Assembly: GCF_030913705.1 (NCBI RefSeq)
Contig: NZ_CP133190.1
Location: 992,001 to 1,056,000 of the forward strand
Length of the DNA stretch: 64,000 bases
Direction: 5' to 3'
From: Anaerocolumna sp. MB42-C2
Lineage (GTDB): Bacteria; Bacillota; Clostridia; Lachnospirales; Lachnospiraceae
In this document: positions 57,582-64,000 of the stretch, one piece after another
Numbering within the stretch: position 1 is the first letter of the stretch
How the letters are laid out: each line of letters begins with the position of its first letter
Notes under the pieces: generated by a model
Told to the model about the DNA's origin: nothing
Database searches by the model: none
The model's input: the letters and a program-made list of their open reading frames with translations, nothing else
Translations under genes and position numbers: made by a program

Positions 57582-58943
57582 TTATTCTTCTGCTAATGTT
57601 GCATTCATTTCTGTAGTGATGTCTTTACATACATCCTCTACACTCTTCTTACCTGTCCAGGCATCTACTAATTTTTCACTAATCATGTTTTCCCAAGTTA
57701 CTGTTGTTTTAGAATATGGTCTGATTACTAAATCTTTCATCATATCCAGATATGCCTGAGTATTAAAATCAGGATAAGCTTTTGTCCAGTTAGATACGGT
57801 TCCTTCATAAGCTGAAATAACGATACCTAAATCGGATTGTTTTTGCTGAGCTTCCTGTGAGCCTAAATATTCGATAAGTGCCCATGCCTGATCCGGTTTA
57901 TTCGTGTTAGCTGCTGCTGCCCAGCCAAGACCATTATAGATAGATGCTCTTCTTCCGGTCGTTGCATCTTTAGGAAGTACAGCAACATCACAGTTTGCTT
58001 TTACATAATCATTGTTGCAAAGGTCTGCAAGCATCCAGGAACCCTGTGTGATCATAGCAACTTTACCTGCTTCAAATAAAGCATTTGCATTATTTTCAGC
58101 AATTGTTTCATATGGCGGTGTTAAACCTTCTTTTACTAAACCGGATGCAAAATCAATTGCTTTAATGGTACCAGGCTGATCAAATCCGGAGGCTTTCTTA
58201 TCATCAGATATAACGGTTCCGCCCATATCATAAACCATATTATACCATCCATCCTGGTTACTGCTTGGTGCAAGTGTAAATCCGTATTGACTACCGTCCG
58301 GTTTCGTTAACTTCTTGCAGGCATCTTTAAAATCATCCCAGGTCCAGGAATCATCCGGATAAGAAAGACCTGCTTCATCAAACATAGTTTTGTTATACCA
58401 TAATGCTATCGTATCGATATCTTTTGGCATAGCATATTGCTTTTCACCCTGCCATTTGTAGATATTTACAATGTCTTGCGGGAATTTAGACATATCTACC
58501 ACACTACTTTTATCGATTCTGTCAGTTAAATCAAGTAACATTTCATATTCGGAATATTTAGCAATTTCATTAGAATGCATCCAAAATACATCAGGTAATG
58601 TTCCGCCTGTAGCACCTGCTTCCAACATGGTCCAGTATTGATCCCAGGGAGTAACCTGTATTTCTACCTTAGTACCGGTCTTAGCTGTAAAATCATCCAT
58701 AATTTTTCTTAATCCCGGTTCCTGATTAGTATCCCAGATAGCTACCGTTAATGTATCTGCGGAAACCTCTTTTGTGGCATCTGCCTTACCATCTGCAGTC
58801 TGAGTTGCTTCTTCTCCTGATGATTCACTTACCGTATTGGCAGTATCTGTTGAGCCGCTGTTTTGTTTGCTGTTACCACATGCCGATAAAGACATTACCA
58901 TAATTGTTGCCATCGTTAAAGCTAATAACTTCCTAAGTTTCAT
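57582..58943 (-). CDS. msmE: Sugar-binding lipoprotein (MsmE type)
   Basis: A 453-residue extracellular solute-binding protein of family 1 has a signal peptide with the lipobox LSAC (Cys22), then an acidic, serine-rich linker and the periplasmic-type fold (VEIQVTPWDQYWTMLEAGAT). The gene leads the msmE-F-G-aga operon, so the ligand is probably raffinose-type oligosaccharides or melibiose. AGGAGG precedes the ATG. Specificity is inferred from the neighbours. Confidence 0.92.
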   Translation of the reverse strand: MKLRKLLALTMATIMVMSLSACGNSKQNSGSTDTANTVSESSGEEATQTADGKADATKEVSADTLTVAIWDTNQEPGLRKIMDDFTAKTGTKVEIQVTPWDQYWTMLEAGATGGTLPDVFWMHSNEIAKYSEYEMLLDLTDRIDKSSVVDMSKFPQDIVNIYKWQGEKQYAMPKDIDTIALWYNKTMFDEAGLSYPDDSWTWDDFKDACKKLTKPDGSQYGFTLAPSSNQDGWYNMVYDMGGTVISDDKKASGFDQPGTIKAIDFASGLVKEGLTPPYETIAENNANALFEAGKVAMITQGSWMLADLCNNDYVKANCDVAVLPKDATTGRRASIYNGLGWAAAANTNKPDQAWALIEYLGSQEAQQKQSDLGIVISAYEGTVSNWTKAYPDFNTQAYLDMMKDLVIRPYSKTTVTWENMISEKLVDAWTGKKSVEDVCKDITTEMNATLAEE

Positions 58944-59350
58944 AAATTTTCCTCCTCTTATTTATAATGCCGAGTGCTCTACCGAATCAATAAACAGATT
59001 CAATGTAGTTATAATTATATAGACATATTAACAATTAGAAAATGGATTTATGTTATATAAACATGTCATTATGTTGCTTCTAAGTCAGTTTTTTATTCTT
59101 TTACTTATGCATTTTAACCATAGTGTCAGTATCAGATTAGAAATGCATTAAAAAACGTGAACTTTCTTTGTTATTTTTATATGTTAATTCCTATAAATTT
59201 ATACCTTAATCGTAAATATGCCAGTAAGATAAAAATATTGTGTTATTATCCCTGAACTTCGATTGAATTAAATTAAAATATCTGATAAAATTATAATAAT
59301 TTATATTTTGGATATTAACCTATTAACAAGAAGTTGAAAGGGGAGGTTTT
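58944..59350. promoter_or_regulatory. Divergent msmR/msmE promoter region
   Basis: An AT-rich, 407-bp gap holds both promoters. A TTATAA-type -10 for msmE lies near 59015, and AraC sites are expected, but no repeated half sites stood out. Confidence 0.4.
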
Positions 59351-60232
59351 ATGGAAAAACCTACAACCTATAATACAACAGTCGGATTTCGCTGTCTTAG
59401 AAATATTAAAAAGCAGACGAATGATTTGTATCTGGTGCATTGCGGACAGCAGCAATGTCCGCCGGGATACACCTATAATCATAAGATACCTAATGAATAC
59501 CATCTTCATTTTGTACTAAACGGCAAAGGTTCTTTAATTATAGATGGTAAACATTATCAAGTTAAGAAAGAGAATATTTTTTTAATCCCAAAAGATGTTT
59601 CTTTTCAATACAATGCCGATATGGAGGAGCCCTGGGAATACATCTGGGTTACTTTTGACGGAGTTAAAGCGGCAGACTATTTAACTTATGCGGGACTTTC
59701 AGCGGATAATCCCGTGGCCGTTTCCGCAATCCCCATCGCAACCTATCTGCCGATGGTTAAAAAGATGCTGGATTCCAATATCCTCACCTTAGCTAATGAA
59801 ATAAGACGAGTGGGATATTTATTTGACTTGCTGTCTACGTTAATTGATGCGCAAAGTTCAACCAGAAGTAAAGACAAACGATACGATTATTCCAGCGAAA
59901 CATATGTAGAACATGCCCTTCAATATATATCCTTAAACTATGGTCATGTAAAAGTGTGCGATATAGCGGATTATATTGGAATTAACCGTTCTTATCTTAC
60001 TTCCATATTCAAAAAGGAACTGCAGGTATCTCCCCAGGAGTATCTGGTTAATTACCGGTTACGTAAAGCCGCCGAATTGATTCGGACCACAAATTTATCC
60101 ATACAAGATATTTCAAATCAGGCCGGCTATGATAATCCTTTCAATTTTTCCAAGATGTTTAAAAATACTTATGGCGTAAGCCCTAAGACTTACCGCCTTG
60201 AGAATTCAAAATTAACGGAACCGATTGACTAA
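59351..60232 (+). CDS. msmR: AraC-family regulator of the alpha-galactoside operon
   Basis: A 293-residue regulator has an N-terminal cupin-like sugar-sensing domain (~1-165, LNGKGSLIIDGKHYQVK) and a C-terminal double helix-turn-helix AraC domain (~190-290; CDIADYIGINRSYLTSIFKK then IQDISNQAGYDNPFNFSKMF). It is divergent from msmE, the layout of classical msm regulators, and probably activates the operon when the sugar is present. AGGGGAGG precedes the ATG. Confidence 0.92.
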   Translation: MEKPTTYNTTVGFRCLRNIKKQTNDLYLVHCGQQQCPPGYTYNHKIPNEYHLHFVLNGKGSLIIDGKHYQVKKENIFLIPKDVSFQYNADMEEPWEYIWVTFDGVKAADYLTYAGLSADNPVAVSAIPIATYLPMVKKMLDSNILTLANEIRRVGYLFDLLSTLIDAQSSTRSKDKRYDYSSETYVEHALQYISLNYGHVKVCDIADYIGINRSYLTSIFKKELQVSPQEYLVNYRLRKAAELIRTTNLSIQDISNQAGYDNPFNFSKMFKNTYGVSPKTYRLENSKLTEPID

Positions 60233-60304
60233 TCGGACAAGCTGTAAAATAAAGTGTCAGGCTTGCCAGACTCCTGTGCTGACGTGCTGTCACGACAGTG
60301 ACAT

Positions 60305-60382
60305 CTTCCTTAAGCGCGTCATGTGCATCCTGCCGGTCGGGCTTTTTATGCAATAGGACGCAATGTCCTATAGCATAAAATA
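60305..60382. repeat. Palindromic intergenic repeat, family 1 copy 3
   Basis: Contains TAAGCGCGTCATGTGCATCC, the GGTCGGGCTTTTTATGCAATAG flank (core GGTCGGGCTTTTTATGC) and a stem between TATGCAATAGGAC and GTCCTATAGCATA. It matches the copy at 14681-14795 over the first ~45 bases. Upstream, GTGCTGACGTGCTGTCACGA adds a second small palindrome. Confidence 0.7.
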
Positions 60383-60450
60383 AGGCTGTTGCTTAATCAT
60401 TATCTTATTACATTCTGCTGAATGTGATAATACTGATTTGCAACAGCCTT
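60382..60450 (-). terminator. Terminator of the two-repeat secreted-protein gene
   Basis: AAGGCTGTTGC (60382-60392) pairs perfectly with GCAACAGCCTT (60440-60450), with an inner AT-rich stem. On the minus strand, TTATTTTAT follows. Confidence 0.75.
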
Positions 60451-60502
60451 AGTATATCTCAATTATCTTAATTCATGTTTATTTTTTATCTATATTACTA
60501 AA

Positions 60503-61363
60503 TTATTTTGATGTTTTCTTTTTCTGAGATAAAAGCACCACACCTCCGAGTAATGCCGCAACTCCGGCAATACCTATGATTGGCAAGCGATTATTATCTT
60601 TGGAGGCTGTTTCCTCAACTGGAGTGTTATCAGCTATACTGACAACTTCCATATTGCCCTCTCCTGCTTTTACCTTACCGTCCTGTACTGCATTGGCAGT
60701 TTTTACTTCATCTGCTGCAAGACCGGATGTTGCCATTAACTCCGGCTCTTTTCCCAGGACAACTTTTACCATATCTTCACCGGTCAAACTATAAATAAAT
60801 TTAGCATTATCTTCATTGTATGGATTTATTCCAACTTCGATATGACCGTCAATAGGAGTTGTATACATAATAGAAATCCCTTTCGTTTCTAACTCAGAAA
60901 CCTTATCTTCAAACAAGGTTTTATTCACTTCATCCTGTCTGGTAACCAGATTATTATCTATCCCCTCCGATGATACTGCGGTATCCGGTGCTTCTGCCTG
61001 ACAGGCTACATATGATACGGCTTCTTCCCCTTTTATAACCTTTACTTTTTCATTGCCAAAGATGTCGTACAGATAATCTGCATTTTCATCACTATAAGGA
61101 GTAATCCCAATCTCTACATAATGATCTGCCGGTACGGTATGGGTTACGGTAAATCCCATTTTTTCTATTTCTTTAAAATGATCTATAAACACATATTGGT
61201 CAATTTCACTCTGTAATTTCAATAATTCACTGTCAATTCCGGAATCCTGTGCTGTTACTTCTGCTGATTTACTGTCAATGGTTTCTGCAAATGCCACACC
61301 TGTAGACAAAACCGATACACATAAACCTAACATAATAGCTTTCATAAATTTAGTCTTTATCAT
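60503..61363 (-). CDS. Secreted, C-terminally anchored protein with two ~75-aa repeats
   Basis: A 286-residue protein has an N-terminal signal peptide (MIKTKFMKAIMLGLCVSVLS then VAFAETI) and two tandem repeats (~42-115 and ~125-200). They share VPADHYVEIGITPYSDENA and TPIDGHIEVGINPYNEDNA, each followed by YDIFGNEKVKVIKG or YSLTGEDMVKVVLG. A linker, one hydrophobic span (IIGIAGVAALLGGVVLL) and a KKK tail follow, as for a membrane anchor; a sortase signal is not canonical (RLPII). The repeat fold is not recognised. GAGG precedes ATG 61363; an in-frame TTG lies just above. Confidence 0.75.
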   Translation of the reverse strand: MIKTKFMKAIMLGLCVSVLSTGVAFAETIDSKSAEVTAQDSGIDSELLKLQSEIDQYVFIDHFKEIEKMGFTVTHTVPADHYVEIGITPYSDENADYLYDIFGNEKVKVIKGEEAVSYVACQAEAPDTAVSSEGIDNNLVTRQDEVNKTLFEDKVSELETKGISIMYTTPIDGHIEVGINPYNEDNAKFIYSLTGEDMVKVVLGKEPELMATSGLAADEVKTANAVQDGKVKAGEGNMEVVSIADNTPVEETASKDNNRLPIIGIAGVAALLGGVVLLSQKKKTSK

Positions 61364-61845
61364 CAATAATACCTCATCTCTCTTATAATAAAATTTATAT
61401 GGTAGTCGCTGTCCAATTTCATATATTTATATTGAAGTCATATAATTTTCTTTTGAATATGTCATTTTTCACTTTATATTAATTTTTTGTCATATAATAC
61501 TTTTTCATTTTATTTTTCGTTCAATTATTAGTTATCATTAAATTTAATAATGATTAATTATTTTATCATCTCTATTCCAACAGATAATCTCTTTGGTACC
61601 GAAAGAGATTATTTAAGTGCCTCCTTTCTTAAGCCTTTACATTGATTAGACGAGAGTATTTATTTTATGGTTCCATAATATTAAAAAATACTAAAAATTT
61701 TTTCAAATTTTTTTTGAACTTAAGAATAGTAGATTTAGAGCACAAAAAAGCACAAAATTGATGTGATTTTTGTGCTTTTTATTTGGGCCGCTATTATTTT
61801 CCCTTACCTATTCTAATTTCTTATTGTTATCCGTATCACTTAAAT
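61364..61845. other. AT-rich intergenic region with palindrome and terminator
   Basis: A near-perfect palindrome (arms ATAATCTCTTT and AAAGAGATTAT around GGTACCG) lies at 61584-61612. A T-rich hairpin terminator (AAAAAGCACAAAA/TTTTGTGCTTTTT, 61744-61780) closes the PqqD transcript on the minus strand. Direct repeats GTCATATAAT occur at ~61437 and ~61490. No gene is supported. Confidence 0.5.
61744..61780. terminator. Terminator after the PqqD-like gene
   Basis: AAAAAGCACAAAA pairs with TTTTGTGCTTTTT around TTGATGTGA, with A and T tracts on both sides. Confidence 0.8.
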
Positions 61846-62130
61846 TTAGATTATATCAACCACTCCGGCATTAATCAGCTTGGCAAGTAATTCTTCTACC
61901 TCCATCCTGGATTCCTCTTCATCCAAGTCATTTCTTACAGCGACTGCCTGTATCAATTCATTATAAGTTGCGTGTTTTTCCAGCCTTGACCAAAGAAAAC
62001 ATCCTAATTCATTTATAGAATTCATACTTATTACAGCACCTGCACCATCCTTCTCATTAAAGATATTAAATTCTCCGCCAAACTCTCTTAAAATATATCC
62101 TTCCTTGATCCTGACCTTTTGTATTATCAT
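61846..62130 (-). CDS. PqqD-like small protein
   Basis: A 94-residue protein has the PqqD/RRE (RiPP recognition element) winged-helix pattern: an initial beta-hairpin region (VRIKEGYILREFGGEFNIF), the GAVISMNSINELGCFLWSRL strand-helix and a C-terminal acidic helix (VEELLAKLINAGVVDII). Such domains bind the leader of a ribosomal peptide and hand it to a modifying enzyme. ATG 62130 with AGAGG seven bases upstream is favoured over the GTG at 62151 that overlaps the GroEL-like stop codon. It is downstream of the GroEL-like gene in one unit; no radical SAM or precursor is visible here. Confidence 0.75.
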   Translation of the reverse strand: MIIQKVRIKEGYILREFGGEFNIFNEKDGAGAVISMNSINELGCFLWSRLEKHATYNELIQAVAVRNDLDEEESRMEVEELLAKLINAGVVDII

Positions 62131-62147
62131 AATATTTCCTCTCAAAA

Positions 62148-63776
62148 TCACCTCATAATAGGAACTCCCTGTTTCATTAATTCAATATCTTCCTGATCCG
62201 GTTGTACACTCACCATAAGAACATCGGCATACAGCCATTCATACACAACGCTTACCGCCTGATGAAGTGCGGTTGTTACGACAGCGGCAGCATCAAAAAT
62301 GCCTGCTGCTTTCATATCGGTAAATTCATGTTTTACTAGGTTATAACCTATTTTACCTGCCGAATCTTCCATAATCTTTAAAGATTCTTTTTCGCCCAGT
62401 CCATCCTTACGGACAATGATTCCGGCCGGAGCTCTTAAAGCATCCAATATTAATAATTTACCAAGAATTTCATCTTTTAAGTCATTCTTATCATAAAAAC
62501 TGTCCACCAGGATATTGGCAATCGCAGCTAATGCACTTCCTCCTCCGGACAGCACTCCTCCTTTCGCAACTGCTCTGACAAAGGCAAGTGCCGACTGAAT
62601 TTTATGCGTCTCCTCATGCATCTGCAAAAGAGTATGTCCTCCTACCCGTATGAATGCAATTTTACCCTCAAGATTGCCGATTCTCTCATAATACTGATTC
62701 TTATCCAAAAACTCTGTTTCATTTGATTGAATGTATTCTTTTATTATTTCAACCCGTTTCTTGACAGCTTCCTTTGTGCCCCTGCTATTCAGAAACAAAG
62801 TTTTATTCTTTTCAATTCTGACTTCCCCGGCTCTTCCCAGCTCAGATAATTTCACATTTTCTAACGTGACTGCGTTTTCACTGCATACACAGCCACCGGT
62901 AACCACCGCCAGGTCATTCAGTAAATCCGCTTTTCTTCTGCCGATTCCGGGAGCTTTAATAGCCACAGCGTTAAAAACCTTTTTCTGAATATTACTAATC
63001 AAAAGTGTCAACGCTTCCCCCTGAATTTCTTCCGCTATGATGATCAGTCCGGCATTCGTCTCAACAATCTGCTCCAATACCGGAAGAAGTTGTGCAAACT
63101 GATTAATTATCCCGTCGGTAATTAATATATATGGCTGCTGCATTATTTTTACATTACTTTTTAAATTGGGACATATGCTCTCTGTCAGATAACCTCCAGG
63201 AATTTCAAATCCCTCCATAAATTCAAGTTCCGTCTTAAGTCCATGGCCTTCTTTTACAATAACGGTACCGTCTTTACCAACTTTCTCATATGCATCATAA
63301 ACCAGTTTTGTAAGTTTTTCATCCGCTAACTCATATTGAAGTAATTCAAGAAGTTTTTCTTTGGTAAAAGGTTGTGCCAGCTCTTTTATCTTTTTTAGAA
63401 CTGCTGGCAGCGCTTTTTTTAATCCCCGGCCCAGAATGACCGGATTTGCTCCGGCAGCCATTAACCGCTTTCCCTGATTGATCATCTCATTGATAAATAA
63501 CAAGGTCATAACCGATCCGTCCCCTGCCAGCCTTTCTGTGTTGAATGCAGCTTCTTTCGCCAGCTGTATGCCTTCATCTACAAATAAATCTTTTGCTTTC
63601 AGGTTACGCAGAATGGAATAGGTCTGGGAACTTAATAACAGATTTCCATTTTCATCATCCAAAACTGCGTTACAACCTGTTGGACCAAACGTTGAGGACA
63701 GTAATTTATATACCTCCTGAATTCCTTCGGCTAGGGCTGCTCTGGCATCTTCTGAATATTTAAAATTTTTAATCAT
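62148..63776 (-). CDS. Divergent GroEL-like chaperonin
   Basis: A 542-residue protein is co-linear with GroEL (equatorial ~1-135, apical ~185-370, equatorial ~400-520) but lacks key features. Asp87 is kept in AGDGSVM (Asp86), yet the TTT that follows in GroEL (DGTTT) is SVM. GroEL Asp52 aligns with Gln51, and Asp398 with Ser395 (HKIQSALAFVR), so two of three ATPase aspartates are gone. The GGM-rich C-terminal tail is missing. No GroES is nearby. It may be a passive scaffold or peptide-binding chaperone for the PqqD system. The call of the fold is secure; the activity is inferred. GGAGG precedes the ATG. Confidence 0.85.
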   Translation of the reverse strand: MIKNFKYSEDARAALAEGIQEVYKLLSSTFGPTGCNAVLDDENGNLLLSSQTYSILRNLKAKDLFVDEGIQLAKEAAFNTERLAGDGSVMTLLFINEMINQGKRLMAAGANPVILGRGLKKALPAVLKKIKELAQPFTKEKLLELLQYELADEKLTKLVYDAYEKVGKDGTVIVKEGHGLKTELEFMEGFEIPGGYLTESICPNLKSNVKIMQQPYILITDGIINQFAQLLPVLEQIVETNAGLIIIAEEIQGEALTLLISNIQKKVFNAVAIKAPGIGRRKADLLNDLAVVTGGCVCSENAVTLENVKLSELGRAGEVRIEKNKTLFLNSRGTKEAVKKRVEIIKEYIQSNETEFLDKNQYYERIGNLEGKIAFIRVGGHTLLQMHEETHKIQSALAFVRAVAKGGVLSGGGSALAAIANILVDSFYDKNDLKDEILGKLLILDALRAPAGIIVRKDGLGEKESLKIMEDSAGKIGYNLVKHEFTDMKAAGIFDAAAVVTTALHQAVSVVYEWLYADVLMVSVQPDQEDIELMKQGVPIMR

Positions 63777-63842
63777 AGATTCCTCCGTTCCTGCGTAATT
63801 ATTTTACGAATACGCCTCCGATTTATATTTTAGTCATTATAA

Positions 63843-64000
63843 TTATAATGCAAACATAGTCTGGTCTCCCACCAGTTCAAAACTGTATAAAGAATCTGTC
63901 AGCTCCCGCTGCGCAAATATTAATAATTCATGGTGTTTCTCTTTCTCTTCCTGATACCCTATCGTTACAAGAACGCTGAAGGTAGAATCGTCTTTACCGT
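63843..64000 (-). CDS. C-terminal 51 residues of an unknown gene (cut by window edge)
   Basis: The frame enters from the right edge and ends LYSFELVGDQTMFAL with a TAA at 63843-63845. The protein end is polar (GYQEEKEKHHELLIFAQREL). It lies 66 bp upstream of the GroEL-like gene on the same strand, so it is probably part of the same unit. The rest lies outside the window and no family is assigned. Confidence 0.55.
   Translation of the reverse strand, partial: GKDDSTFSVLVTIGYQEEKEKHHELLIFAQRELTDSLYSFELVGDQTMFAL

Overview
The window looks like the chromosome of a low-GC, anaerobic, spore-forming Clostridia member, most likely a Lachnospiraceae relative of the phytofermentans/Anaerocolumna group. 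The placement is an inference from the gene content: a V-type ATPase operon, a SUF operon, an [FeFe]-hydrogenase, a monofunctional CO dehydrogenase, a CwlC-like sporulation amidase, a T-box, strong AGGAGG ribosome sites and very AT-rich intergenic DNA. No rRNA, tRNA, CRISPR array, phage region or intact insertion sequence was found.

Layout. 1-4.1 kb: the 5' part of a HelD-type helicase (cut by the window edge), then oleate hydratase with a divergent TetR regulator. 4.2-7.0 kb: T-box controlled ilvB-ilvN. 7.2-11.8 kb: an N-acetylmuramoyl-alanine amidase whose SPOR tail is cut by a one-base frameshift, a double GNAT protein coupled to pyruvate kinase, a tiny hydrophilic protein and an HD-domain protein. 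12.0-17.2 kb: a four-module CoA-disulfide reductase/rhodanese/TusA/DsrE fusion, a TetR regulator, a group-B-like [FeFe]-hydrogenase and a ferredoxin. 17.4-24.8 kb: sufCBDSU, divergent from cooS. 25-30.5 kb: a small membrane protein, two tiny hydrophilic proteins, a DUF4914 P-loop protein, a DUF2294 protein, phosphoglycerate mutase and a conserved hypothetical protein. 30.8-36.1 kb: a CNNM/CorC-type membrane protein, then an amino-sugar locus (RpiR regulator and nanE, divergent from nagB-nagA). 36.3-40.9 kb: a four-carbon acid-sugar (D-threonate type) operon of GntP permease, PdxA2, DUF1537 kinase and DeoR regulator. 41.2 kb: a DUF1540 protein. 41.5-50.2 kb: the nine-gene V-type ATPase operon ntpFIKECGABD; its K subunit carries the residues known to bind Na+ in the Enterococcus enzyme. 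50.3-53.1 kb: DedA protein, a cysteine-less HMA-like protein and a CYP152-type fatty-acid peroxygenase. 53.4-60.2 kb: an alpha-galactoside operon (msmE-msmF-msmG-aga) with a divergent AraC regulator. 60.5-64 kb: a secreted, membrane-anchored two-repeat protein, then a PqqD-like protein downstream of a GroEL-like protein, with the 3' end of another gene at the edge.

How the genes fit together. The hydrogenase, ferredoxin, CODH and SUF genes form a redox and Fe-S zone. The nan/nag, threonate and msm loci are self-contained catabolic modules, each with its own regulator. Oleate hydratase and the CYP152 enzyme are two separate fatty-acid-modifying activities.

The least ordinary content is the GroEL-like/PqqD pair at the right edge. 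The chaperonin-like protein has lost two of the three canonical ATPase aspartates and sits one base-pair overlap away from a peptide-binding PqqD domain. The window also holds at least two families of dispersed palindromic intergenic repeats and several unusually long intergenic hairpins.
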